Notes: generated by a model from the letters alone, not told the origin. DNA of 64,000 bases from Acidobacteriota bacterium (GCA_016700175.1 CP065003.1:1002001-1066000); one strand, 5' to 3'; numbered from the stretch's first letter, positions 50,556 to 59,451 are shown. A program made the numbers and translations.

Positions 50556-52490
50556 ATGTCTACTGCACAAGAACCCGATATTCACTCGACATTCGCCGAT
50601 CCGTATCCTTCCCACTCCGAGCCTTCCGGAGCGTACCTTTGGGTGCTCTCATTCACGGCCCTGGGGGTGGTTTACGGCGACATAGGCACTTCTCCTCTCT
50701 ACGCATTGCGAGAGTGCTTTCACGGCCCTCACGCGATCGCGGCTACGCCTGCGAACATCCTCGGTGTTCTATCGCTGATCTTCTGGTCGCTTGTGATAAT
50801 CATTTCGACCAAATACATGGTGTTCATTCTGAGGGCCGACAACAGGGGCGAGGGCGGCATACTCTCGCTGGCGGCACTTGCGACGCCGATCAAGCCCTCC
50901 GGGATCTCCGAGAAGTGGATCCTGATCGTGATCGGCGTTTTTGGCGCAGCTCTGCTATACGGCGACGGGGTCCTGACCCCGGCAATTTCGGTGCTGGGCG
51001 CTATGGAAGGCCTCACCGTCGCCACGCCGACGCTTACGCCGTTCGTCGTGCCTCTCACGATCGGAATACTGATCGGGCTCTTTTCGATCCAAAGCCGCGG
51101 AACGGCCGGGGTCGGAAAGATCTTCGGCCCGGTCATACTCCTCTGGTTCCTGGTCCTAGCCATCCTGGGGACGATCCAGATCTTTCATTATCCGGAAGTG
51201 ATTGCCGCCGTTAATCCGGCATACGCCATGACCTTTTTCGCTTCCGAAGGATTTCACGCGTTCGTGATACTTGGTTCCGTTTTCCTGGTCGTCACAGGGG
51301 GAGAGGCGCTTTACGCCGACATGGGCCACTTCGGCAGACAGCCGATCCGCCTTGCCTGGTTCCTTGTCGTGCTTCCGGGGCTTCTCCTCAACTATTTCGG
51401 CCAGGGCGCTCTTCTGCTTGAAGACCCCTCGATGGCGGTGAACCCTTTCTACAAGCTCGCTCCCGGATGGGCGTTGTACCCGATGATCCTGCTGGCGACC
51501 GCCGCCGCGATCATCGCCTCGCAGGCAGTGATCTCAGGCGCTTTTTCTCTGACAATGCAGGCGGTCCAGCTGGGTCTGATCCCTCGAATGAGGATAGAGC
51601 ACACTTCAAGCAAGGAATACGGGCAGATCTATCTTCCGTTCATCAACTGGGCGGTTCTTGCGGGGTGTATAGGAGTCGTTCTCGGATTCCAGACCTCCAG
51701 CGCGATCGCCGGGGCCTACGGAATAGCCGTGACATCGACAATGGTCATTACGACCATACTCTTTTATTTCGTCGCAAGGGACCGCTGGAACTGGGGCGTG
51801 CTTCCGACCGCGGCCTTGTGCGCCGTGTTTATCATGATCGATCTGATGTTCTTCGGCGCGAACATCATCAAGATCTTCGACGGCGGCTGGTTCCCGCTGA
51901 TCCTGGCCGCCGCGGTGTTCCTGATAATGTTCACGTGGAAAAAAGGCCGCGCGATTCTTCAAAAGCGGATACAGGATGAGACCGAGGACCTTTCGGAATT
52001 CCTTTCCAAGCTTCGCCTCGACGACTTCGGGCGTGTGAAAGGCACTGCCATTTTTATGAACGGGAACGCTTCGCGCACCCCTTCGGCCCTCCTGCACAAC
52101 CTTGAGCACAACAAGGTGCTTCACGAGAGGATCCTGTTCGTTACGGTCAAGACCCGCCCGATCCCGCACGTGCCCGCAAACGAGCGCGTGATTGTGGAAG
52201 ATCTGGGTAAGGGATTTCATCGAGTGAAGATATACTTCGGTTATATGGAAGAGGCGAAGATTGCGCCTGTTCTCAGGAAACTTGAGATCGCCGGAGGGAG
52301 GGTCGTGCCTGACCGGGCCACCTTCTTTCTGGGGCGCGAAACGATTATTCCCACGGACAAGTACTCGGGGATGGCAAAGTGGAGAGAAAAACTGTTCTCG
52401 ATACTCTCCAAGAATTCCAGGGGCGCGACCGCATACTTCGGGATCCCTCCGAACCGGGTGGTCGAGCTTGGGGAACAGGTCGAGATCTGA
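50556..52490 (+). CDS. kup: KUP-family potassium uptake protein
   Basis: The 644-residue inner-membrane protein imports K+ with protons. The family signature ALGVVYGDIGTSPLYALREC lies in the first span. Further conserved blocks are TKYMVFILRADNRGEGGILS, FGAALLYGDGVLTPAISVLG, VVTGGEALYADMGHFGRQPI and GALLLEDPSMAVNPFYKLAP. A C-terminal cytoplasmic domain of about 170 residues starts near FLSKLRLDDFGRVKGTAIFM. ATG 50556 is preferred over a TTG eight codons earlier. The sensor kinase gene starts 24 bases after its stop, suggesting that kup and its regulators are transcribed together. Confidence 0.95.
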   Translation: MSTAQEPDIHSTFADPYPSHSEPSGAYLWVLSFTALGVVYGDIGTSPLYALRECFHGPHAIAATPANILGVLSLIFWSLVIIISTKYMVFILRADNRGEGGILSLAALATPIKPSGISEKWILIVIGVFGAALLYGDGVLTPAISVLGAMEGLTVATPTLTPFVVPLTIGILIGLFSIQSRGTAGVGKIFGPVILLWFLVLAILGTIQIFHYPEVIAAVNPAYAMTFFASEGFHAFVILGSVFLVVTGGEALYADMGHFGRQPIRLAWFLVVLPGLLLNYFGQGALLLEDPSMAVNPFYKLAPGWALYPMILLATAAAIIASQAVISGAFSLTMQAVQLGLIPRMRIEHTSSKEYGQIYLPFINWAVLAGCIGVVLGFQTSSAIAGAYGIAVTSTMVITTILFYFVARDRWNWGVLPTAALCAVFIMIDLMFFGANIIKIFDGGWFPLILAAAVFLIMFTWKKGRAILQKRIQDETEDLSEFLSKLRLDDFGRVKGTAIFMNGNASRTPSALLHNLEHNKVLHERILFVTVKTRPIPHVPANERVIVEDLGKGFHRVKIYFGYMEEAKIAPVLRKLEIAGGRVVPDRATFFLGRETIIPTDKYSGMAKWREKLFSILSKNSRGATAYFGIPPNRVVELGEQVEI

Positions 52491-52514
52491 TAAGGGTCCC
52501 GGATCGGCATTGTT

Positions 52515-53750
52515 GTGCGTGAGATCTTGAGCAATATGGTTTCCGGCCGCGTGAGAAAGGCACTTGCATCGCGGTCCACCGGATACGTGATCGCCTTGCT
52601 CGGCGTGATCTCGCTCACGATCCTGCTCGAGCCGGTACATTTTCAAATATCGCCGACGACGGTCGCGCTTACCTTTCTAATGCTGGTGGTTCTCATCGCC
52701 ACATTCTGGGGAAGCCTTCCCGCCCTCGTTTCGTCGGTGCTGGCGATGCTCAGCTTCAATTATTTCTTTCTTCCTCCCGTCAGGACGTGGACCATCAGCG
52801 ATCCCGAGAACTGGGTTGCGTGGTTCGTCTTTACCGTCACGGCAGTGGTAACCGGCCAGCTTTCGGCTAGTGTGAAGCGAAGGGCTCTCGAGGCCGAAGC
52901 CCGAAGCCGGGAAGTTGAAGGGCTGTATGAACAATTGAGCGAGGCGTTCGAGCTGGCCAGCGAAACGGAAGCGCTCAGAAGAAGCGAGCGGCTGAAATCC
53001 GCGTTGCTCGACGCCGTGAGCCACGACATACGGACGCCGCTGACGTCGATCAAGGCATCCGTGACGACCCTTCTGGAGGATTCCGCGCCAACTGGATCCG
53101 CCGGCGCTGAGCGAAGCACAGGGCTTGGCGAGGACGGCCGGGAGGAAATGCTTCAGATCATCGACGAAGAAACCGACCGTCTGAACCGATTCGTCGAGAG
53201 CCTTATAGAACTGGCGAAGATCCAGGCGGGTGAAATTCGGCCGAAGAGAGAATCGAGCACGGTAGGCGACATCGTTGCCGCCGCCCTTTCGAAAGCTTCC
53301 AAACAACTAAACGACAGATCGGTGAAGGTTCTGATCCCGGATGGTCTTCCAGAGATCGATGTCGATTCGGCCCTTATTAGCGAGGCTCTGTTCGCTCTTG
53401 TGGAAAACGCGGCGAAGTATTCCCCTGCCGGAGAGGAATTGACGATCGAAGCCTGGAGCGAGAACGGAAAACGGATCGGCTTCGCGGTTGAGGACCGGGG
53501 ACCGGGGATCGACCGGGCCGTTCGTGAAAAGGTCTTCGACAAGTTCTACCGGGCGATCCACGAATCAGATGCGGGCGTCGTTTACCCAAAGGGAACAGGC
53601 CTCGGGTTGTCGATCGCAAAGGGAATCGTCGAAGCACATAAGGGCACGATCCGCGCTTTGGACCCGGCCCGCGGAAACCGGGGAGCCCGCGTCGAATTCA
53701 CGCTGCCGATTACCGATGAACAAGAGCCCGAAAATTCTGGTCGTCGATGA
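52515..53750 (+). CDS. KdpD-like sensor histidine kinase without the KdpD/USP domain
   Basis: The 411-residue kinase has a DUF4118-type membrane region (GYVIALLGVISLTILLEPVH, LTFLMLVVLIATFWGSLPAL, VSSVLAMLSFNYFFLPPVRT, ENWVAWFVFTVTAVVTGQLS), a coiled coil, HisKA and HATPase domains. The histidine is in LLDAVSHDIRTPLTSIKASV, with ALVENAAKYSPAGEELTIEA and VEDRGPGIDRAVREKVFDKF. This is the C-terminal half of KdpD; the N-terminal KdpD and universal-stress domains that sense K+ are missing. Translation starts at GTG 52515 or ATG 52536. It overlaps the regulator by 35 bases and follows kup rather than kdpFABC. Confidence 0.9.
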   Translation: MREILSNMVSGRVRKALASRSTGYVIALLGVISLTILLEPVHFQISPTTVALTFLMLVVLIATFWGSLPALVSSVLAMLSFNYFFLPPVRTWTISDPENWVAWFVFTVTAVVTGQLSASVKRRALEAEARSREVEGLYEQLSEAFELASETEALRRSERLKSALLDAVSHDIRTPLTSIKASVTTLLEDSAPTGSAGAERSTGLGEDGREEMLQIIDEETDRLNRFVESLIELAKIQAGEIRPKRESSTVGDIVAAALSKASKQLNDRSVKVLIPDGLPEIDVDSALISEALFALVENAAKYSPAGEELTIEAWSENGKRIGFAVEDRGPGIDRAVREKVFDKFYRAIHESDAGVVYPKGTGLGLSIAKGIVEAHKGTIRALDPARGNRGARVEFTLPITDEQEPENSGRR

Positions 53751-54408
53751 CGAGCCCCAGCTTCTGCGTGTCCTTCGACGGAGTTTGACCGCTCACCGCT
53801 TCGACGTACGGTCGGCTTCCGAAGGCGAGGCGGCGCTTGAGGTGTTCAATGACTGGTCTCCGGATCTGGTCATCACGGATTTGTCGATGCCTGTGATGGA
53901 CGGCCTCACCCTTTGCCGGGAGCTGCGTCGTGTTTCAAAGCTCCCGATCATAGTCCTTTCGGTCAAGGGCGAGGAACGAACGAAGGTCGAAGCGCTCGAT
54001 GCGGGCGCGGACGACTATGTGACAAAGCCGTTCGGCATCGATGAACTTCTTGCAAGGGTCCGCGCGGCGTTGAGAAGGGCTCCCGCGGAAGATTCCGCAC
54101 ACGGAATCCTCACCGCGGGGGATTTCGAACTGGACAAGGCGGCTTACAGGATCTCCGTGCGGGGGAAAGAGGTACATCTGACGCCGAAGGAATTTGAACT
54201 TCTTTCATTCCTGATCGAGAACCGCGGGCGTGTTTTGACCCATCGCACACTTCTTGCGGCCGTTTGGGGCGGCGACTTCGTTCTCCAGCCGGAGTACCTG
54301 CGAGTGTTCATAGGCAATCTCAGAAAAAAGATCGAACTTGACCCTTCCAATCCCAAGCACATCACCACAGAACCCTGGGTCGGCTATCGGTTCGACCCAT
54401 CGTCCTGA
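53716..54408 (+). CDS. KdpE-like OmpR-family response regulator
   Basis: The 230-residue regulator has a receiver domain (KILVVDDEPQLLRVLRRSLT, Asp 55 in LVITDLSMPVMDGL, Lys in DDYVTKPFGIDELL). It has an OmpR winged-helix domain (VHLTPKEFELLSFLIENRGR, LAAVWGGDFVLQPEYLRVFI, KKIELDPSNPKHITTEPWVG). The closest type is KdpE. The start MNKSPKILVV is 35 bases inside the kinase gene, so translation is coupled. With the preceding kup it probably forms a potassium-responsive unit; direct control of kup is inferred from position only. Confidence 0.92.
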   Translation: MNKSPKILVVDDEPQLLRVLRRSLTAHRFDVRSASEGEAALEVFNDWSPDLVITDLSMPVMDGLTLCRELRRVSKLPIIVLSVKGEERTKVEALDAGADDYVTKPFGIDELLARVRAALRRAPAEDSAHGILTAGDFELDKAAYRISVRGKEVHLTPKEFELLSFLIENRGRVLTHRTLLAAVWGGDFVLQPEYLRVFIGNLRKKIELDPSNPKHITTEPWVGYRFDPSS

Positions 54409-54545
54409 TTCCCGTTTACGGACTCTTTACAAACTTTTTATCCGGTCTTAATGACCGATTGAATACGCTTCATCCGGGAGGATGCCTCGGCTTGAAGGAA
54501 TCTGAATCTGATATCGATTCCCGAAAACCGACGGCCTCGAATTCG

Positions 54546-54860
54546 ATGATGAAAGTATCACGGTCTTCAGATCCGGCGGACCCGACCATATCCGCGGCGC
54601 AAACAAGATGGGCGATTGCGCTTTCTGTTTCGGCGTCGGCAGGTTTCCTGTCTGATATTGCGGGGATATCCCTGTGCGCCGTTTCTTATTTGGGAGTATT
54701 GCCCGGCTCGGATCTTTTGAACATAGCCGGCACCTGGCTCATCGTGGCAGGGCTGCCTTTGATCTTTTTTGCGGCTCACTGCATGGACAAGATCGATTCG
54801 TTCGGCGAGACCGAACGAGTATTGGAATCCGGCATCTCGGGCCACAAGGCCCGCGCCTGA
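54546..54860 (+). CDS. Small membrane protein of unknown function
   Basis: The ORF from ATG 54546 encodes 104 residues with two membrane spans (WAIALSVSASAGFLSDIAGI and LLNIAGTWLIVAGLPLIFFA) and short charged tails. The frame also opens from a TTG at 54459, giving 133 residues; neither start has a strong ribosome-binding site. No family is recognised. It follows the KdpE-like gene by about 140 bases in the same direction and ends against a family A repeat. Confidence 0.5.
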   Translation: MMKVSRSSDPADPTISAAQTRWAIALSVSASAGFLSDIAGISLCAVSYLGVLPGSDLLNIAGTWLIVAGLPLIFFAAHCMDKIDSFGETERVLESGISGHKARA

Positions 54861-54879
54861 TCAGGCTCCCTGGACAGCG

Positions 54880-55120
54880 GGCGTCCGACGAGCTTTAGCT
54901 TGTCGGGAATTCACCACGGAGAGCAGGGAGAGAAGAAAGGACACAGATGAACACGGATGAAAGACGATCACTCTTGTGCATAGCATCAGAGTGTTTTTCG
55001 GAATCAGTGACAATCTGTGTCCTGATCTGTGTTCATCCGTGTCCCCGCCCGCATCTGCCCGACGGGTTTTAGCTTGTCGGGAATTCACCACGGCGAGCAT
55101 AGAGAGAAGAAGAGACACGT
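54880..55120 (+). repeat. Family A repeats, one full and one truncated copy
   Basis: Copy one (54884-55050) has the tag GACGAGCTTTAGCTTGTCGG, the left arm GGACACAGATGAACACGGAT, an inner CACTCT (54970-54975) and AGAGTG (54989-54994) hairpin followed by TTTTT, and the right arm ATCTGTGTTCATCCGTGTCC. Copy two (about 55055-55120) repeats the tag (GACGGGTTTTAGCTTGTCGG) and the CACGGCGAGCATAGAGAG array, then stops. Confidence 0.85.
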
Positions 55121-55400
55121 TGGAATCAGAACCCGGAGCGGTAGCGACGGGCCCTCTTCTTGCCGTGTACACGTCGGTCTCTTAACGGGACAGGTCGGGC
55201 ATCCGCAGCTCAGTACTCAGGACTCAGGACTCATCTCTCAGTGCTCGCAGTAGCCCTCCCTCACGGTCGGGCTTCGGACACCTGCTCATCGCTCACCTCC
55301 TGTGCACAGTTGAACAAGCTAAACGGCGCACTTCCTGTGCACAAGTGCACAGGCTAAATGGCTCACCGCTCTCGGCTCCCCGCTCACTTTCCCCGAACCT
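55121..55400. repeat. Mixed short modules before the beta-lactamase-like gene
   Basis: Modules seen elsewhere follow one another: CCCGGAGCGGTAGCGACGGG (about 55128-55147), CAGTACTCAGGACTCAGGAC (7-base units), CCCTCACGGTCGGGCTTCGG (about 55256), and the hairpin CCTGTGCAC (55334-55342) with GTGCACAGG (55345-55353). These fill the gap; no gene is supported. Confidence 0.75.
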
Positions 55401-55469
55401 TCATTTGACCATTCTCGTATTTTGGTCATAATTCAATCGTTCGTATATCTATTCAGGAAGGTAATACAG

Positions 55470-56903
55470 ATGAAAGCAATGATTCTTACATTCGTTATCG
55501 TGCTTCTGGCGTCAGTCGCTCCGGCTGCGGGGCAGGACCTTGCGTCCGCTGAAAAGCGTGCGAGGGAGCTGGTCAGCATGATCAATCTGGGCGACCGATC
55601 GCGGTTCGAGGACTACGTGAAGAACAATTTCGAGGGCCAGTTCCGCGACCTGCCTATGGAACAGCACCTCAGGTTCTATTCCTCCGTATACGACTCGTCG
55701 CGGGGATACGACGTCACGGGCGTCCGTTCCCTCGAAGGCGACCTGATCACACTGAACGTGAAGAGCAAACTGACAGGCGAGCCGGGCGGCATAGCGGTCC
55801 GCATCGAGGACAAGGAACCGTACCGGATCACGGGGATAGGCCTTCGAGCCGCTCTGCCCGAGCAGGATCCGAAAAAGATGAGCGACGCCGAGATCGCACG
55901 CGAGATGGAAGCGTTTATGAAGAAACTCTCGGATGCCGATGTCTTCTCGGGGACCGTGCTGCTGGCGAAGGACGGAAAGCCCGTCTACAAAGGCGCGTTC
56001 GGCGTCGCCAACCGCGATTTCGACGTTCCCAACAAGTTCGACACGAAATTCAACCTCGGCTCGATGAACAAGATGTTCACGTCGATCGCGATCGCCAAAC
56101 TGATCGAGCAGGGCAAGGTTTCGCTCGAGGATCCCCTTTCGAAGTTCCTTCCGGACTTCCCCGACGCGGAATCCGCGAAAAAGATACAGGTCAAGCACCT
56201 TTTGTCGCACACCGCGGGCCTCGGAGGCTACTTCTCGGAAAGGTGGGACCAGAGATCGCGAGGAAGCATTCGGACTGTGGACGATATGATCGCGCTGGCG
56301 AAAGAGGACGAAAGCCTTCGGTTCGAACCGGGGACGAATTGGCGCTACAGCAACACGGGAATGCTCGTGCTTGGAAAGATAATCGAGGTCTCCTCCGGCG
56401 AGAACTATTTCGATTTCGTTCGGAAGAACGTCCTTGAGCCCGCAGGTATGGAGAACACGGGCTGTTTCGAGCTCGACAAGGTGAACAAGAACCTCGCGGT
56501 CGGTTACGAGAAAGAGTTTACCGACTCCGGCGTCGAGTTCCGGAACAACATCTTCGCCCACGTGATGCGGGGCGGACCGCAGGGCGGATGCTACTCGACG
56601 GCTGAGGATCTTCTGAAGTTCTCTACCGCTCTTCAGGCGGGAAAGATCGTCGGAAAAGACCTTGTCGACCAGTTCACGACGGCAAAGCCGGAGCTTAGCT
56701 CGCCGAACTACGGTTTCGGCTTCCAGGCCCCTCCGGACGGCAGCCGTTTCGGTCACGGCGGGGGATTTCTGGGGATCAGCGCGAATATGGATGTCTTTCG
56801 GGGAACCGGCTGGACGGCGATCGTGCTTTCGAACTACGGCGGCGCAGGGCAGACGGTCGGAAGCAAGATGGCGAGGATCGTCGCTTCACAGACAGCGCAG
56901 TAG
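55470..56903 (+). CDS. Exported serine beta-lactamase-like hydrolase with extra N-terminal domain
   Basis: The 477-residue protein has a signal peptide (MKAMILTFVIVLLASVAPAA), a domain of about 110 residues resembling a DUF3887/NTF2-type fold, and a class C beta-lactamase/DD-peptidase fold. The nucleophile motif SxxK is in NLGSMNKMFTSIAIAKLIEQ, the second motif Y-S-N is in WRYSNTGMLVLGKI, and the third motif is seen as FGHGGGFLGISANMD. It acts in the periplasm as an esterase, transpeptidase-like or peptidase enzyme; the exact reaction is unknown. ATG 55470 follows AGGAAGGTAATACAG. It is monocistronic. Confidence 0.87.
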   Translation: MKAMILTFVIVLLASVAPAAGQDLASAEKRARELVSMINLGDRSRFEDYVKNNFEGQFRDLPMEQHLRFYSSVYDSSRGYDVTGVRSLEGDLITLNVKSKLTGEPGGIAVRIEDKEPYRITGIGLRAALPEQDPKKMSDAEIAREMEAFMKKLSDADVFSGTVLLAKDGKPVYKGAFGVANRDFDVPNKFDTKFNLGSMNKMFTSIAIAKLIEQGKVSLEDPLSKFLPDFPDAESAKKIQVKHLLSHTAGLGGYFSERWDQRSRGSIRTVDDMIALAKEDESLRFEPGTNWRYSNTGMLVLGKIIEVSSGENYFDFVRKNVLEPAGMENTGCFELDKVNKNLAVGYEKEFTDSGVEFRNNIFAHVMRGGPQGGCYSTAEDLLKFSTALQAGKIVGKDLVDQFTTAKPELSSPNYGFGFQAPPDGSRFGHGGGFLGISANMDVFRGTGWTAIVLSNYGGAGQTVGSKMARIVASQTAQ

Positions 56904-56911
56904 AATGCGTC

Positions 56912-57180
56912 CGCGTTTGTCCGACGAGCTTCAGCTTGTCGGGAATCAACCACGGAAAGCACGGATCGAAGAAAGGACACGGATGAACGCAGATCGAAGA
57001 GGATAAGACTCACGCCGGGCTTTGGTGTAGTTATCCGAATCCGTGATTATCCGTGTTCATCCGTGTCCCTCCCGCATCTGTCCGGCGGGCTTTACCTTGT
57101 CGGGTATTCACCACGGAGCGCACGGAGTTCGCAGAGAAGAAAGGGACACGGATGAACACGGATGGAAGAGGATCGCTCTT
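56912..57180 (+). repeat. Two successive family A repeats
   Basis: Copy one (56916-57070) has tag GACGAGCTTCAGCTTGTCGG, left arm GGACACGGATGAACGCAGAT and right arm ATTATCCGTGTTCATCCGTG. Copy two (57082-57180) has a variant tag (GGCGGGCTTTACCTTGTCGG), the array CACCACGGAGCGCACGGAGT, and left arm GGACACGGATGAACACGGAT, and runs into the terminator at 57196. Confidence 0.85.
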
Positions 57181-57193
57181 GTGCGCCGCACAA

Positions 57194-57230
57194 AAAAAGC
57201 GAGGGACCGGCTTCTACCCGCTGGTCCCTC
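57194..57230 (-). terminator. Terminator facing the 57.6-kb small gene
   Basis: GAGGGACC (57201-57208) pairs with GGTCCCTC (57223-57230). On the minus strand the stem is followed by GC and seven T, so it would stop transcription coming from the small gene at 57661-57458. It is about 230 bases beyond that stop. Confidence 0.7.
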
Positions 57231-57457
57231 TTCATTTTGGCATCCTTCCTGCGCCTCTCTCGAAGGCGGAAGTAAGCTCTCGACCTAAGTTCCGTATGGA
57301 GAGCGTTTTAAGGTAGAATGTGGTAATCTCAGATTTACACGCCCCCCACTTGACAGTTTACCGGAGGATTCACCGGACAGGTTTCGCGGTCGATGAACTA
57401 TCTGCCCGCGCCGTGCGACAGCTTCGAACGTTCCGGCCGCCGCACAAGTGAGATTCC

Positions 57458-57661
57458 CTACAGAGGAAACCTCATTCGAGAAAGGATCACAAACACGATC
57501 CGCAGCTTGGCGGACGTTTTCAGATCGGGTGATTCTTTGCCGACATTGATGCCGGAAGTCAGGCATCTTTCGGCGTGTTGCTGACCGCATTCGGCAATTG
57601 TGTTTTTTGCTCCGCCAAGGATTGCCAGGGCGACGACAAGTGAAACTATCAATCTCTTCAT
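57458..57661 (-). CDS. 67-residue exported peptide of unknown function
   Basis: ATG 57661 follows AAAGGAG with good spacing. It opens a signal peptide (MKRLIVSLVVALAILGGAKN), leaving a mature peptide of about 44 residues that begins ECGQQHAERCLTSG with two cysteines able to form a disulfide. No family is recognised. An overlapping plus-strand ORF has no such support. The strong ribosome-binding site, signal peptide and downstream terminator together argue that it is real. Confidence 0.55.
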   Translation of the reverse strand: MKRLIVSLVVALAILGGAKNTIAECGQQHAERCLTSGINVGKESPDLKTSAKLRIVFVILSRMRFPL

Positions 57662-57783
57662 TTCATTCTCCTTTACTTGCTTGGGATTTCCGGACGCGGA
57701 ACCGTCCGAACCGCGATGTGTTTCAAGAGGCCTTGATTCACAGTCAGATAAATGAAATGAACTAGGGGGAATCGGAAAAAGGA

Positions 57784-59079
57784 ATGATCGAAAAAAGTCG
57801 AAATCCGAAAAGCGTCATCTCGCTTGCCGAGACGGGGACCCTGATCTCGGAAGCGAGGAAAGCAGAAGCCTGCAGGGATGCGGAGTTGCTATGGGAGATC
57901 CTTGCGCCGATCTGGCCCGACATCGAAGGGCCTCCGGAGATCCCCGATCTCGCGCCTGCCGAAAAGGGCGAGCTCCTCAGGTTATGCGGCTTCTTTCTCG
58001 GTTATTACGGACACCTGAACGCAAAGCCTGACTACCAGGAAAGGGGCAAGGACCTGCTTACGCAGGCGATCGACGTGTTCGAATCGGCGGGACTTGACGA
58101 GGAAGCGGCGAGAGCCGGACTAAATCTCGCGTGGAGATATCTTCAGCAGGGCAGCCACGATGAGGCCGATGCGATCATCGACTACACGAAGAGCAAGATA
58201 GGAAGCCGCAGGTCGAGCACCGTATATCTTCGATTGAAGCTTTTTGAATGTGTTACCGCGAGCGCTGCCGGAAATTATCAAAAGGCGTTGAAGTGCATAG
58301 CTGCGCTGAAGCCGTCTATGGACAAGTGCGACGATCCCGCGGTCCGGGCCCAGTATCACATCGAAGCGGCATTCGCCTGCGCCGAAACGGACCGGCTGGC
58401 CGAAGCGCTGGAGCATTATCAGAATGCCGAGAAGTTCGCGAAGGCGCTTGGGAACGAGAGGTTCCAGGCGATCATTCTTGGCAACATCGCATTCGTTTTA
58501 CTGAAGCAGAAGAAATACGCGAGATCGCTGAAACAGATCGAGAAGGCCATCGCGCTGAACCGCAACAGGACGCAAAACGGCTTCCTCGCTCACAACTTCG
58601 ACACGAAGGCCCAGGCGCTTCTGGGAAAGAAGGACCCCGGACGGGCACTGCTTGCTATCGACACCTCCCTGGAGATGTTCCGTCAGGGAGAGGACTATGC
58701 GGGCCATTGCGAGGCGATCTTCAACAAGTTGCGGATACTCCTCAAGCTTGGCGAGACTGAAGAAGTGCTTATGCTCTTCGCCGAGCTGATCGACCTTGCC
58801 CGCACCCGGATCAGCGAGAACACGGCGCGCAGATACGCGGCCCGGTTCGAGGAACTGTTCTTTCTGCCGCAGGCTCGGGGGTACAAGGCGGAGGTCTCCG
58901 AGTTCAAAAAGTTCATTCTCCGCGAGGCGCTTGTGGAGGCAAACCTCCTTATGAAAGATGCTGCGAAGGACCTCGACATTTCACAGGCGATGCTCTCGGA
59001 CATTCTTCGCCGCCAGTTCCCTGAGCTGTTCGACGAGCTCGGGATCAAGAAGCGCAAAAGCAGAAAGATGAAGAAGTAG
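57784..59079 (+). CDS. TPR protein with C-terminal Fis-like helix-turn-helix
   Basis: The 431-residue protein consists mainly of TPR-type helix pairs from about residue 60 to 350. Examples are LLTQAIDVFESAGLDEEAAR, YLQQGSHDEADAIIDYTKSK, EHYQNAEKFAKALGNERFQA and ALLAIDTSLEMFRQGEDYAG. At the C-terminus, EANLLMKDAAKDLDISQAML-SDILRRQFPEL fits a Fis-type HTH preceded by a long helix, and the last residues are very basic (KKRKSRKMKK). The likely role is a cytoplasmic regulator in which TPRs sense a peptide or protein and the HTH binds DNA, similar in plan to Rgg/PlcR-like proteins though not homologous in detail. The spacing from ribosome-binding site to start is short but acceptable. Confidence 0.72.
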   Translation: MIEKSRNPKSVISLAETGTLISEARKAEACRDAELLWEILAPIWPDIEGPPEIPDLAPAEKGELLRLCGFFLGYYGHLNAKPDYQERGKDLLTQAIDVFESAGLDEEAARAGLNLAWRYLQQGSHDEADAIIDYTKSKIGSRRSSTVYLRLKLFECVTASAAGNYQKALKCIAALKPSMDKCDDPAVRAQYHIEAAFACAETDRLAEALEHYQNAEKFAKALGNERFQAIILGNIAFVLLKQKKYARSLKQIEKAIALNRNRTQNGFLAHNFDTKAQALLGKKDPGRALLAIDTSLEMFRQGEDYAGHCEAIFNKLRILLKLGETEEVLMLFAELIDLARTRISENTARRYAARFEELFFLPQARGYKAEVSEFKKFILREALVEANLLMKDAAKDLDISQAMLSDILRRQFPELFDELGIKKRKSRKMKK

Positions 59080-59095
59080 ATGCGGCGACCCGGGC

Positions 59096-59290
59096 CGCAC
59101 TTGTCCGACGAGCTTCAGCTTGTCGGGAATACACCGCATAAACAAGAAAGGACACGGATCAACACAGATGGGAGAGGATCACTCTTATGATGTCGCGCCG
59201 GACTCCCTCCCGAATCGGAGGCTATCCGGGACTTGATCCGTATGATCCGTGTCCTCCCCTCCGTGCCACTTTGTGTAACTTCGTGGTTAT
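59096..59290 (+). repeat. Family A repeat
   Basis: The tag GACGAGCTTCAGCTTGTCGG begins 17-25 bases after the TPR-HTH stop. The left arm is GGACACGGATCAACACAGAT and the right arm ATCCGTATGATCCGTGTCCT. The inner loop has TCACTCTTATG in place of the usual CACTCTTGTGC. Confidence 0.8.
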
Positions 59291-59310
59291 TCATCCGCCG
59301 CGGGTCCCGC

Positions 59311-59410
59311 GTAAAGAACTCACCGCCGAGGCGCAGAGGCGCGAAGTGCAGGCAGAAAACCCATCCTGAATATCCTGGCAATCCTGTTTTCTCCCCCTTC
59401 TCACGATTCA
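59311..59410 (+). repeat. Direct repeat of about 98 bp, copy 1
   Basis: This segment, beginning AAAGAACTCACCGCCGAGGC and ending TTTTCTCCCCCTTCTCA, recurs at about 59452-59550 with only a few base changes, 141 bases further on. It contains 9-base units of CATCCTGAA type. Confidence 0.85.
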
Positions 59411-59451
59411 CGATCTGGCCCTCTTTCTGCCGCCGATGACGCGGATCCCGT

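Noticed and set aside
55512..56756. A 414-codon minus-strand ORF opposite the beta-lactamase-like gene.
   Set aside because: The plus frame has a signal peptide, SxxK and YSN motifs and a ribosome-binding site; the minus ORF has none of these.
57393..57584. 63-codon plus-strand ORF in the gap before the TPR-HTH gene.
   Set aside because: It overlaps the better supported minus-strand small exported peptide gene and lacks a ribosome-binding site or signal.
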